Of a DNA stretch of 64,000 bases, positions 39,001-46,900 are shown piece by piece (within the stretch, counting starts at the first letter, position 1; the number at the start of each line of letters is the position of its first letter). Origin of the DNA: Colius striatus. Lineage: Eukaryota > Chordata > Aves > Coliiformes > Coliidae. A model generated the notes under the pieces. The model made no database searches, was not told the DNA's origin, and worked only from the letters and a program-made list of their open reading frames with translations. The DNA is taken from NCBI RefSeq assembly GCF_028858725.1, contig NC_084766.1, positions 20,872,501 through 20,936,500 on the forward strand. The letters run 5' to 3'. The translations under genes were made by a program, and so were the position numbers.

Positions 39001-42000
39001 AGAATAGCTCTCATAAGGATTTACTGCTTTATTCTGCTTTATAACAGCAATTAAGAGCACACCATAAAACTATTTTTTTTTTTTTGCTATAAAATTAGTT
39101 ATAGAGAAGAAATGTTGAGCTGAAGCATTTACCTCAATGCAGATGCAACAATACTGAATGTTATGAATAAGGAGAGACTGCTAATGGTATTTATTGACTG
39201 AGAAACTGTTACAGTAGTGTTGAAGTGAATGGGATCAAGCCTTGGGGGTAAAGTCAAGTAAGTAGCCCTCAGGGAAGACATGGTGGAGATAAGAAAACCT
39301 GAAGTGATCAAGTCAATGTGTGTTTCCTGCCTTATGAGGAAAGGCTAAGAAGGTGACACTCAGTTTAAAAGAGATTAAAGCCACCAGAGGGTTATGGGAC
39401 TAAGGTTGACAATTCTGACTCTGGTAAGTAAACAGAAGGCAGAACTATCTTTCCTAAAATCCTGCAAGAACTGGGCAGAACTTGATGGAACTAGTAGGAG
39501 ATAATTTTAAAACAGTTAAAATACCATTCCTATATGAAGCAGCTAGTGATATTCTGGAGGTGGTAGAAACAAGTACTGTCAGCAGGATTAAGAAAAATTT
39601 GTAGTAGAAATCCATAAATCTATTCATAAATAGATACTCTGAGGTAGAGCTGTACCCTCTGATGCTTCTAATACAACAACTGAGAGTCCTGGGAGAGTAT
39701 GGAGGGAAGAGGTGACAAGGTGGACAAGGATCACTTACGTTACCCTAAATGGCATCTCCCTGTGCTACTGTTGGAGGCAGAATATTGAACTAGATGGACA
39801 CTTGGTGAGACCCATCGGGGCGCATCTTATGGTCACCTTCCAAGTAGATGTTACTGCCTTAAAATTGTGGTGGTTTTCAGCCCGCGTGTTCCTTAGCCTA
39901 TCTATGCCTGAGCTTTTATATTTTAACTTCAGGAACCTCAAAACATTTTGAGGTTTACGGTAGCACAACTTTACTCATTCTAAATATTTACAGTTTCCAG
40001 AAAAACAAAGCAAGGCTAATCCAATAGCTGGACAAGTACTCCTGTTACATATAACAAAGTTAAAGATAATTACTCATTATCTCAATGTCCTAGCAGTGCA
40101 TCCTCATTAAATGAGGTTGGTATAGAACTTTATTTGAAAACTTTATGCGGTGGTATGGGTTTTGCTAAATGCAGAGTAGAGAAGAAAATGTGCTGTGTTG
40201 CCTGAACAGTTCTAAAGTTTTATTCTGCAAATCCCTTTCCTGGTGATCAGATTACCTGATCCTAGTGGCTTTTGGTAGAAAGAAAAGCTGTATAATATAA
40301 TCATGTGAATAATTATAACTGACTTCAACTCTGTGCTCTTGAAAACTTACCTCTTGCTGATGCTTCTGAAGTGGCTGATTATTAGACAAATAATCTGAAA
40401 AAATACACAATCTCTTTTAAATGGGTGAGCAAAGACAGGGAAAACTGGATTTGCTTTCTTCAACTGTAAAATTCCTGTGTGTAGCTTTGTTAGGAATGGC
40501 TGGTGTAATTAGCCGTAGAAGTTTCAAAACTCTTCATGAAGTAGCAGTTATATAGAAAAAATGGTTTTATTCACAAACTCCATTCTTGGGAATGCAATGG
40601 TGCTGGTGTTCCCCCTCAGAATCCCAGCAGAAGTTGAAGAATGTGACTACCTTTTGGCTTTCCATGAGCTTTGATCATTTTCTTTTTTGAGGAGTCTGTT
40701 TGGGACCCTACTGTCAGCAGTAGTAGCAGCCACCTGCCATTTCTGACCACTACCAACTCTAGCAGCCTATCGTATATATTTAATTCAAACAGCTGCTGAA
40801 CTTGTGTATGATAGTCAGAGCTCAACTGCTGCCACAGAGATGCAGGAGCTGAGCAGACCACTACTCTGACTTGCTGGTTTTGCCGAGAAAAACAGACTTG
40901 AGTGAATGGTGCAAGATAAGTGCTGCTGAGGAAGAGGAGTTGTGCAAATTGACCTCTCCATCGTGCTTGCACCGTGCAGTTCTTGTGATTTGGTTGTAAG
41001 CAATTACAAGACAAGGTCTTTATCTTGCAGGCAGTGGTGCTGCCTGAATGCCTTCTCTTCCTCCAGGAAAAAAAGTGATGTAGAGGTCTCTCATAAGTTA
41101 AATGTGGCTTATAGCTTGCCAATGAACCTTGTTATTCACACAGTTAACTTCTTCAGTGTAGAACGGAAACGTCTGTAATGATAAGCTACAGAAAGACTAT
41201 ACTTTTATTTCACACTCGCTGCCAAGTTAAGATGAGGAAAATCACATCAATCCTACTGCGTTCTATTCTACTAGCTGTGGAAACTGTGACTATCTCTATC
41301 CTTAAGGAAAATGAATTGGAAATAAAGGATCGGACTGAGTTCAGCAAGGCAGACTTTGAAGTTCTGTGGTTATAAATAAAACTGTTAACTTTTTAAATAG
41401 AAAAACTAAAAGTTAAATTCTGCTACAGTTGAAGTAGATTTCTTCATTTCTATTTAAGTATTTATAAGTGTTCCAAAAGCTAACAGCTGGAAAATGGAAT
41501 GCTGTCTTGCAATATACTGAGGAGGGATATGTATTATAGGTTTTTAACTCATAGCTATTTTAAAACTTGTTTTCTTAATATTTCCATATGCTTGCAGGCC
41601 CATTCAGAAGTTGTCCTTGACTCTTTTGAGGTGTCCACAGAAAGTGAAAAAACTAGTCGGTTCCCAAAACCAGAGATGGAAATCCAGTTCACACCTCTGC
41701 AACCCAATAGGATGGAGATGAAGCACCAGGATGACACCTTGCCAGTTACAGTTAAAATCCTCAAGCCAAAAAGGAAAAGGAAGGGTGAAGTGTTGGATGA
41801 GGTATAACAAAGAACAACCAACAAAATATGTTGGACAGTTTTTCAGTATATTACTCGATCGTTTTTGAAAATCTTGTCTTAATCTTCTGATTTTTACTGA
41901 GATCCTAATGATATATCTAAGGAATACTGAAATCTTCTCTTTCTCCCCTTATGTTTTGAACCATTTTTCCTCAAGAGTAGTATTTTCTCAGGCTGCTGGA

Positions 42001-45000
42001 AAAATATGTAAAAATAACCATTCTTGAGAAGGCTGAAAAAGTACCGAACCTTGTCTATAGGTGAAAGTATTTAATCTAACGTAGCTATCCATGATTTTAG
42101 AGAAGATTGTTTTAGCAGTCCATTTAAATCCTTTTGTAGTATAGCAGTCTATATTCATACCCTTATGGGATAATGTTTAGCCAAGGAACTTTCAGTAATG
42201 TGGAACTAAATTTTTTAGTACTGCTGTTTGATTCACTTGAATGTTACTCTTAAATATTTTTTTCCATGTTACATACGCCACACAGAAATCAATTTTAAAA
42301 TGGTTCAGTAACTTCAACTGTCACAAGTTTACTGAAGACAGACACAACTTGTGTTTTAAATTTTCTAAAACTGAAAAGCACCTTGTCAGCACTAAAACTA
42401 AGGACTAAGGGGAAACGAGTGCTGCTAAAATAACCACATACTACTCATCCCAAATTTTTAAAAAGTAAAACAGGCCCTTTTTAGAAATAAACTGAGTCTT
42501 TTGCAGAGACTCCCTTCTAATCAAACTGTTATCAAGAAGTATGGCAATCGGTTAAATCTCTTGGCACCACATCACAAGATAGAGGACATTTTTTTGGTGA
42601 CAGTTTTAACAGTAGTATGCTACCAACCTGTTTTTAAAGCTGTCACTTTAAATCTGGGTGTACATTTAGATTTATTGAATTAGTTTATATTTATATGTGT
42701 ATTTTGTCAAATCTCTTAAAGACAGACCTAGGAAAAATAACAGAAAAAATAGTAAATGTCAGAATAGTTTGAGCACAGGTATTTCTAGTTCCCTTCTACA
42801 TGTTGATTTCGTGTTAAATTCATTTCTGAATAGTTAACTCTATCCAGTATTAGCCAGTGCCTCACTGTTAGTCATAGCATTTAAGCAGAGGCTGCATCTG
42901 TAATGTAAGTAATTGTTCTTCTTTTCAGAAGAATCCTAGTTAAAAATGTGTTATATTTACATTCTTAGGATTTTGTGATAATTGAAAACAAGAAAAATGC
43001 ATCACCTGCTATGACAAATTCACCTTCTACAATCAACAAGAAAATGGTTTGGTTTTGCTCTATTTTTGAAGTTAATTTGGCTTTTTCTGTAAAGGTGGAC
43101 TTGTGAATGGAGTAAACATGTGAACAGAGCAAACATTTCTTATGTAGCAATACCTCATCCTTATCTGTATACTTGAATAGGATTCCTAAACACTTACTTT
43201 GTCTTCCTGCTAAACTCTGTACATGAACCAAAGGCAGTAAGTCTGTACTTGCCAAGAATATGTACTAGCTGCAATGTACATTCAAAGGGGAAGGATATTG
43301 CGTATTCAGTAGTTAGGAAGACTATATTATTAATATAAATGATGATGTAGGCAATGCCTTAAATGATGTGAAACTCAGCTTTACTTAAGTGTGCATGGCA
43401 ATCATAAAAAAGCAATTTTGGACCTTAGTAGTAACCTGGACAGGTTCAGAGAGTTGATAACAGATTTATTTTGCCCATCGGTTTGTTAAAGATTTGCTTA
43501 TAACTAGAACAGTTTGTCTGATAAAATGCTCTACAACTCTGAATCTACTCGTTTTAAAGAAACTGTTTCTTCCCTATATTACTCGTATCCTTAACTGTAT
43601 TCTATGAAACCTTAACAATTAATTTATTCTGGATGTAAAATAAGATTACCTACATTACTTGCTGTATCATTAGTATAATGAACAGAGGTATCAGTAGCAA
43701 AGCTCAAAATGTCAGCTTGAGAATAACATCATAGTCAAATAAAATGGAATTAAACGTGAAACAAAGTCAATTTTCAATTTAAACAATGATCTTGTATTTC
43801 TGTACAGATGTCTGTTGCACAGCCATTTAGAAAAGAATACTCCTTAAGAAACAAAGAATCCACTTCAAGTAAGAAGTCAGCTAAAAAGAAAGATGGAACA
43901 CTACAAAAAATTGGAGATTTTTTCCAAACTTCTTCTATGATTCAGTCTAAAGGTTTGTACAGAATAAATAAGTTTTATCCTATCTTCTATGGGCATTGTA
44001 GAAGGGTTTTTTGTACTGCAGTCTATTGGTGTGTATGGTTTTTGAGGACACATCTGCTTCATTAAGTTCTTTCATTTGTAAAGTAATGGAGTCTGAACTG
44101 AGGCCTGCTATATTGAATCATGCAGTGTAGAAAAAACTGTCTTGATTGTAGGGACCTCCTGGTTCTAAAGTTTAGCTTGAGTGTGAGAGGCAAATGAATG
44201 GGTGAGAGGTGGAATGAAAGGGTGCAATGTGAAATATGTGCGTATAAGTTTATGCACTTATATGCAATGATAACTCAGACATTGAGCTTAACACTTCCTT
44301 TGTTCTTGCTGACAGCAAACACTTAAGGGCAAGTTCAGAAACTTGCCCTGCTGCTCTAAAATAACCAAGAGCTGAATGCAGACTCCAAATCTTACCTTAT
44401 TCTATAAGCAATCCCACTTCTGACACTACCTGCTTTGTTTCTGTGGAAACTGTAGTAATGTTTCTTGTTGTATGTATGTGAGAGGGGAAGGTTATTAAAG
44501 CCTTCCAAATATTTTCATTAACTGACTGTGAAACAGTTATGGGATGTAGTTGAATTTAAGCATAGCCTTCAGAAGACTAACTGCTAGGATTTTCCATTGA
44601 TTTTTTTTTTTTCCTATAGTAAGTAATAAACTCTGAGTTACTGGGCTTTAAACCAAAAAACCATTAAAATTAGCAGAGTGCACAAGGAATCGCCAGTGTT
44701 AAATTCTAAAAGACACATTATTATTTGCTTGGTTAAAAGAAGGTCAGTCATTATTCAATGTCAAGAGTTCAAACTAAAATCTCTCTACTAACTTGAAAAT
44801 TTGACTTGCTATAAAGTCTGCCTTAATTATACACTGTAAGACAGTCGAGACATTGATAGTGGTATTTTTAAAATGTTCTAGGTTTGTCAGATTGGTTCCT
44901 TAAGGACAACATATCATGGTTCATGAAAGCTGAGTTTAGACTACTCTGAAAATACTAAATTTGAGCAAATGAGTTCCAGTTTCTAACCTTTATTACCATG

Positions 45001-46202
45001 ACCTGCACCTTTTCCCTCATTTGCCTAACTTCCTGTTGGTTGAGATTCCTTCTGTCCTTGTAGCTCATAGGCATATAGTCATCTCTTTATAGAGCTAATA
45101 CCAATTTGATAAAACTACACAAGTATATTGAGAAAATTGAGTCTACCCTGCTTTTCTGTCAGCACAAAAAAGTTAATGTGTCCTTTAAGCTTTTGCATCT
45201 AAAGCTAAGTAAAACTGTGGTAGTCAAATAACACTTCTGAATTTTTATATTTAAGCTTTAGACTACATTTGTTTCATCCTTTTAACTGTTTTCAATAAAG
45301 TTTGCTTAATTCATTATTGTTGAGGCTCGCAAAACCAGTAAGACATTGATTTATGTGAAAATTTTTCTTCTAGCTAAGAAGCTCATTGCAACAATAAGCA
45401 CTCCCAAGTCTGTAGAACCAGAAAGTGTCAAAGAAAATGAGCTCAAGCCAAAAAAAGCTAAAAGAAAGTTGCTTTCAAATGACATTTCTTGCCCTCTAAA
45501 TATTTCTGCTTCTTCGGTAAGTGATTTTGGGTTACTGTTCTGTCCACTGTAATCTATGTCTGTAACCTTAGCTTAAAATAAAATATTAGGGGGACAGAAC
45601 AAACCTAAAGGTGTAGTCAAGCCACAGAAGAGGTTTGACAGTACTGACCTATTTTTTTTTAATTTTACATAGATGTTTATTTTGGTCTCCTTTCTCACCT
45701 GTCTTCCCAGCATTGATGTACTGCATAGGTAAGAAGCTAGGAATTAAAAGGAGAAGTGAAAGACTGAATTCAGGGAAAGTCAGAGAAAGATAAAGGAATT
45801 TAAGCTAAAAATGTTTGCTGAATATTCCTCTTTCACAAAATAGGTGTGAGAGATTAGAAGTGAGAGCTGCATTTAAATCACTTTTTTCCTTTGGACTTTA
45901 TTTCAACAGAAATGGAATTTTGAATGTTCCTGATGTTTGTTGCTTATGATGCAGTAAAATGGTATATCTATCCTGGAGTGACCCCTAACTCTGTTAATAT
46001 GTAGATTTTATTCTGAAAACAGCTCTGGAAATAAACATGTTGTTGGTTACAAAGGTCTAGAAGTGCATGTCACTTTTCTGTGAAGAATGCTGAGTAAGTG
46101 TTAAAATGCTGTCTTTTTCAGATCATTATAGAACCAAAAGAGAAGGAAAGTGATCATCTAATTATCAAGCGACGACTACGATCAAAACCAGCTAAATCTT
46201 GA
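11877..46202 (+). CDS. KIF20B: Kinesin family member 20B (MPP1), complete 30-exon coding region
   Basis: KIF20B is a plus-end-directed, slow kinesin-6 motor of the central spindle and midbody, needed for late cytokinesis and neural development. The 30 joined exons (listed separately) keep frame at every junction and give 1723 codons plus TGA. The motor is about residues 55-473: R.RP at 66-69, P-loop GVTNAGKT 154-161, kinesin-6 long loop about 205-262, SFFEIYNE 270-277, switch I N..SSRSH 340-347, switch II DLAGSE 375-380, PFRESKLT 425-432. A coiled-coil stalk of about 1000 residues follows, then a conserved tail with FTPLQPN (Thr about 1539) and a basic C-terminus. The start ATG opens exon 2 in good context, and the N-terminus (FFRPSYI...DLSDEFSLV) resembles the mammalian one. 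Human KIF20B is about 1820 residues; the difference lies in the distal coiled coil. Identity is very secure; individual weak splice sites are less so. Confidence 0.96.
12487..12573 (+). CDS. KIF20B: KIF20B coding exon 2 (residues 52-80)
   Basis: First motor beta strand, [11 protein letters not shown], with the kinesin R.RP signature. Acceptor TTATTTAAG, donor CAG|GTATGA, phase 0 at both ends. Another AG two bases downstream (12488) would break the frame. Confidence 0.92.
12685..12801 (+). CDS. KIF20B: KIF20B coding exon 3 (residues 81-119)
   Basis: Encodes the [20 protein letters not shown] stretch leading into the conserved V-F-G-P of the next exon. Acceptor TTTTAATAG, donor CGA|GTAAAT, phase 0. 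Confidence 0.92.
13030..13168 (+). CDS. KIF20B: KIF20B coding exon 4 (residues 120-165), ATP-binding P-loop
   Basis: Contains VFGP, LIFTYG and the Walker A loop GVTNAGKT followed by YTFQ. Acceptor AATGCTTAG, donor CAAG|GTATAA, ends in phase 1. Confidence 0.95.
13399..13413 (+). repeat. G-run in KIF20B intron
   Basis: Four G, one A, then ten G, followed within ten bases by a T8 run. It may be hard to sequence accurately and could form G-quadruplex-like structure. It lies about 230 bp inside the intron after coding exon 4. Confidence 0.7.
15308..15492 (+). CDS. KIF20B: KIF20B coding exon 5 (residues 166-227)
   Basis: Encodes [12 protein letters not shown], the conserved kinesin ILPR segment, and the start of the enlarged loop typical of the KIF20 group. 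Acceptor TTACTTTCAG, donor GAG|GTAGAG, phase 1 to 0. Confidence 0.93.
17482..17530 (+). CDS. KIF20B: KIF20B coding exon 6 (residues 228-243), loop insertion
   Basis: A 49-bp exon encoding the low-complexity polar segment [16 protein letters not shown] of the long motor loop. Acceptor TTCTCTTTTGTAG, donor AAGG|GTATGT, phase 0 to 1. The acceptor and phase support it. The loop is poorly conserved, so homology helps less here. Confidence 0.82.
18154..18348 (+). CDS. KIF20B: KIF20B coding exon 7 (residues 244-308)
   Basis: Finishes the loop and gives [20 protein letters not shown] and [14 protein letters not shown], matching the conserved kinesin EIYNE..YDLL region. Acceptor ATACTTGGCAG, donor AAAG|GTGATT, phase 1 at both ends. 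Confidence 0.94.
19763..19874 (+). CDS. KIF20B: KIF20B coding exon 8 (residues 309-345), start of switch I
   Basis: Encodes [17 protein letters not shown] and the first part of switch I, N..SSR, which is completed in the next exon. Acceptor TTCCTAAAG, donor GAAG|GTGAGA, phase 1 to 2. Confidence 0.94.
20323..20394 (+). CDS. KIF20B: KIF20B coding exon 9 (residues 346-369)
   Basis: Begins [16 protein letters not shown], completing the SSRSH switch I motif. Acceptor CTTCTCCTTTTAG, donor AATGA|GTAAGT, phase 2 at both ends. Confidence 0.93.
20873..21019 (+). CDS. KIF20B: KIF20B coding exon 10 (residues 370-418), switch II
   Basis: Contains [11 protein letters not shown] (switch II) and [19 protein letters not shown]. 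The glycine of the kinesin family pattern SLxxLG is lysine here. Acceptor ATCTGCTCTCAG, donor AAA|GTAAGT, phase 2. Confidence 0.94.
22732..22894 (+). CDS. KIF20B: KIF20B coding exon 11 (residues 419-473), end of motor
   Basis: Contains [25 protein letters not shown] and [14 protein letters not shown], the last conserved motor segments. Acceptor TATGTCTTTAAAG, donor AAA|GTAAGT, phase 2 to 0. Confidence 0.95.
23939..24178 (+). CDS. KIF20B: KIF20B coding exon 12 (residues 474-553), neck region
   Basis: Encodes the post-motor linker with a conserved [14 protein letters not shown] core followed by an acidic run ([10 protein letters not shown]). Acceptor TTTTCTGGGTAG, donor ATG|GTATGT, phase 0. 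Confidence 0.92.
24912..25051 (+). CDS. KIF20B: KIF20B coding exon 13 (residues 554-599)
   Basis: Start of the coiled coil: [12 protein letters not shown], then [14 protein letters not shown], a segment well conserved with mammals. Acceptor GGTAATTCTAG has a poor pyrimidine tract; donor TTCAA|GTAAGT, phase 0 to 2. Confidence 0.92.
25626..25773 (+). CDS. KIF20B: KIF20B coding exon 14 (residues 600-649)
   Basis: Encodes the heptad-rich [20 protein letters not shown]. Acceptor TTCCTACTGTAG, donor CAG|GTATTC, phase 2 to 0. Confidence 0.92.
26674..26941 (+). CDS. KIF20B: KIF20B coding exon 15 (residues 650-738)
   Basis: Encodes [20 protein letters not shown] and a run of near-heptad repeats ([21 protein letters not shown]) at the 3' end, a coiled coil that probably grew by internal duplication. 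Acceptor ATTCTCTTTCAG, donor AAAG|GTGAGT, ends in phase 1. Confidence 0.93.
27516..27577 (+). CDS. KIF20B: KIF20B coding exon 16 (residues 739-759)
   Basis: A 62-bp coiled-coil exon, [21 protein letters not shown]. Acceptor TCCTGTTACAG, donor AAG|GTAACT, phase 1 to 0. Confidence 0.88.
27768..27887 (+). CDS. KIF20B: KIF20B coding exon 17 (residues 760-799)
   Basis: Encodes [17 protein letters not shown] and [16 protein letters not shown], close to the mammalian QNQRIKEL block. A 12-T tract precedes the acceptor CCAAG; donor CAT|GTAAGT, phase 0. Confidence 0.92.
29355..29520 (+). CDS. KIF20B: KIF20B coding exon 18 (residues 800-854)
   Basis: Ends with GRKRHSENK...EPPVKK, matching the mammalian ERKRVNEN..EPPAKK end. 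The full-length form uses a modest donor, AAAG|GTACAA, phase 1. With this donor and the second acceptor of the next exon, the spacing from here to the following coiled coil equals my recollection of the human protein exactly. Later GT sites in the same phase exist at 29605 and 29641. Confidence 0.88.
29521..29648 (+). CDS. KIF20B: Candidate alternative terminal exon extension (42 novel residues, TAG stop)
   Basis: If the donor at 29521 is skipped, the frame of coding exon 18 stays open for 42 more codons and stops at 29646-29648. The new tail is basic at its end (KVVKRK and RRKS motifs, then LNRK). A canonical AATAAA follows 68 bases after the stop, with a T-rich region beyond. This would give a motor plus proximal coiled-coil protein of about 896 residues lacking the distal stalk and tail. 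It is an inference from layout only; no transcript evidence is available here. Confidence 0.4.
29717..29722 (+). terminator. Intronic poly(A) signal AATAAA
   Basis: AATAAA followed by a T-rich downstream region from about 29731 (TTTTTAG, then TTTCTGCTGCTTTTTCTCC), the expected layout of a cleavage and polyadenylation site. It lies 195 bp inside the intron after coding exon 18. Confidence 0.5.
32989..32994 (+). promoter_or_regulatory. KIF20B: Tandem NAGNAG splice acceptor (TAGTAG)
   Basis: The T-rich tract TTTATTTT ends in TAGTAG before GTATGAAG. Either AG gives an in-frame product: the second (exon from 32995) joins as Gly-Met-Lys, the first (exon from 32992) inserts one Val before that Gly. 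The second matches mammalian length. Confidence 0.6.
32995..34198 (+). CDS. KIF20B: KIF20B coding exon 19 (residues 855-1255), large stalk exon
   Basis: The largest exon, 1204 bp, encoding about 400 residues of heptad-rich coiled coil. Landmarks shared with mammals are [44 protein letters not shown] with [16 protein letters not shown], and [11 protein letters not shown]. Ends GAATT|GTAAGT, phase 1 to 2. Confidence 0.95.
35156..35294 (+). CDS. KIF20B: KIF20B coding exon 20 (residues 1256-1302)
   Basis: Encodes [20 protein letters not shown] and [10 protein letters not shown], well conserved. Acceptor TATGATGAAG; the donor is the weak CAG|GTTGGT. A nearby GTAATC at 35299 would break the frame of the next exon, so the weak site is preferred. 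Confidence 0.88.
36283..36405 (+). CDS. KIF20B: KIF20B coding exon 21 (residues 1303-1343)
   Basis: Coiled coil, [20 protein letters not shown] onward. Acceptor ATGTTTTATAG, donor AAG|GTATTT, phase 0. Confidence 0.92.
36628..36688 (+). CDS. KIF20B: KIF20B coding exon 22 (residues 1344-1363)
   Basis: A 61-bp exon encoding [20 protein letters not shown]. Acceptor GATATTTAG; donor GAAG|GTCAGC is non-consensus at +3 and +4. A TG repeat begins 17 bp after the GT. Phase 0 to 1. Confidence 0.88.
36706..36722 (+). repeat. (TG)n run just downstream of the exon 22 donor
   Basis: Seventeen bases of alternating TG starting 17 bp after the donor GT at 36689. In RNA, UG repeats bind TDP-43 and CELF proteins, which can influence use of a nearby weak splice donor. 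Confidence 0.75.
37270..37395 (+). CDS. KIF20B: KIF20B coding exon 23 (residues 1364-1405)
   Basis: Encodes [20 protein letters not shown], nearly identical to mammalian KIF20B. Acceptor AAATCTTCAG, donor TTGG|GTAATC, phase 1 at both ends. Confidence 0.94.
37661..37806 (+). CDS. KIF20B: KIF20B coding exon 24 (residues 1406-1454)
   Basis: Encodes [18 protein letters not shown] and LIKLQEELK. Acceptor GTGTCCTGACTAG, donor AAG|GTAAAC, phase 1 to 0. It is followed by only 201 bp of intron, where mammals have additional coiled-coil coding sequence. Confidence 0.92.
38008..38166 (+). CDS. KIF20B: KIF20B coding exon 25 (residues 1455-1507)
   Basis: Encodes [17 protein letters not shown], which aligns with the mammalian QKDNEIEQLKRIISETS region near the end of the stalk. 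Acceptor TATTGTTATTAG, donor GAG|GTATAC, phase 0. Confidence 0.9.
38167..41306 (+). other. KIF20B intron with an old unclassified repeat
   Basis: No confident exon in this part. 39700-39830 contains a TTGGAGGCAGAATATTGAAC and CTAGATGGACACTTGGTGAG pattern that I associate with the end of an old amniote interspersed repeat, but I cannot classify it. 39073-39085 is a T13 run. Confidence 0.4.
41307..41360 (+). CDS. KIF20B: Candidate 54-bp cassette exon (18 residues)
   Basis: A good acceptor, TGACTATCTCTATCCTTAAG, precedes 18 open codons ([18 protein letters not shown]) and a weak donor GAA|GTTCTG. Both ends are phase 0, as are the flanking exons 25 and 26, so inclusion keeps the frame. The TE.S..FE pattern resembles a TEPLSTSFE stretch I recall at this place in mammalian KIF20B. 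The donor is poor, so this may be a minor or decaying exon. It is not counted in the 1723 residues. Confidence 0.35.
41598..41801 (+). CDS. KIF20B: KIF20B coding exon 26 (residues 1508-1575), conserved tail
   Basis: Contains [13 protein letters not shown] and [17 protein letters not shown], among the best conserved tail segments, with a Thr-Pro site (Thr about 1539) of the kind phosphorylated in mitosis. A basic KPKRKRKG stretch follows. Acceptor TATGCTTGCAG, donor GAG|GTATAA, phase 0. Confidence 0.95.
42969..43046 (+). CDS. KIF20B: KIF20B coding exon 27 (residues 1576-1601)
   Basis: Encodes [19 protein letters not shown], matching mammalian ENKKNATPRTN. Acceptor TACATTCTTAG, weak donor ATG|GTTTGG, phase 0. 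Confidence 0.87.
43808..43952 (+). CDS. KIF20B: KIF20B coding exon 28 (residues 1602-1649)
   Basis: Contains [10 protein letters not shown] and [15 protein letters not shown], clear matches to the mammalian tail. Acceptor TTTCTGTACAG, donor AAAG|GTTTGT, phase 0 to 1. Confidence 0.93.
45374..45516 (+). CDS. KIF20B: KIF20B coding exon 29 (residues 1650-1697)
   Basis: Encodes [13 protein letters not shown] and [15 protein letters not shown], a lysine-rich tail segment. Acceptor TTTTTCTTCTAG, donor TCG|GTAAGT, phase 1 to 0. Confidence 0.93.
46122..46202 (+). CDS. KIF20B: KIF20B coding exon 30 (residues 1698-1723 and stop)
   Basis: Encodes the basic C-terminus [19 protein letters not shown] followed by TGA at 46200-46202, paralleling the mammalian end. 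Acceptor GCTGTCTTTTTCAG. Confidence 0.95.
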   Translation: MIIEPKEKESDHLIIKRRLRSKPAKS

Positions 46203-46385
46203 AAAAGCATGTTCATGTTTCCTAGTTAGGACCTATTTCATTGTATTGTTTCAGTTGATTGTATATAGAAAGTAAATAGATACTCAAAGATGTTCTGAAG
46301 TCTGTATAGAGATGTAAAGCATTGTGCTGTTGACTTCCAATTCTAATTCCATTAAAAATTGAAATTCTGTTCAAGAAGGCTTTTG
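46203..46385 (+). other. KIF20B: KIF20B 3' UTR (end approximate)
   Basis: A short, AT-rich 3' UTR. ATTAAA at 46351-46356 followed by TG- and T-rich sequence (46363-46406) predicts cleavage near 46370-46385. Longer forms are possible, but no better signal lies in the next few hundred bases. Confidence 0.6.
46351..46356 (+). terminator. Poly(A) signal ATTAAA of KIF20B
   Basis: ATTAAA is the commonest variant of AATAAA. It lies 149 bp after the stop codon with a GTTCAAGAAGGCTTTTGTCT-type downstream region. Confidence 0.6.
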
Positions 46386-46389
46386 TCTG

Positions 46390-46900
46390 AATCTTCTTTT
46401 TTTGTAATTTACCTAATGTGCAGTAAAAGCTCCCTGTGTGGAATAGTTTAAGTTACTTCTTTTTCAGGTGGCCAGTGTAACTATGATAACTTTGGGGAAA
46501 AGTATATGTAATAACTTGTATGTCCATAAATTCTTTTAAAAGATTTTTTGAAATGAATCCTGTGAAGGGACAAAAGGAATCCAGGTTATGTGAAGTATTG
46601 TCATCACTTTAGATATTTTAATCATCTTCTATTTACTCTCCTAAATGGAGTAATTTATAACCAAAATATTTCTTAGAGTATTATAATATCCATAAATATC
46701 TGCTGTTAGAAGTGACCGACTCTCAGATATTTGCTATTTTATTCTAATCATCCAGTTCTGCTCAAATAGAACAGATACTCTTGATATAGTGACTGAGTAA
46801 ACATTTAAGATACTGCTAGTTTCATCAGTGCAACATTTACTTCAGTCAAGGAAGTGACTGGGTTTTGTAGGATTCTGCATTGTTTGTCAAATAGCACTGA
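46390..46900. other. Intergenic AT-rich DNA after KIF20B
   Basis: Nothing recognised. The end nearest 46900 may contain the degraded 3' continuation of the antisense coding-like block listed next. Confidence 0.5.

Noticed and set aside
40616..41122. 168-codon minus-strand open frame inside a KIF20B intron
   Set aside because: No recognisable domain and no splice or promoter context; likely a chance frame or part of an unclassified repeat.
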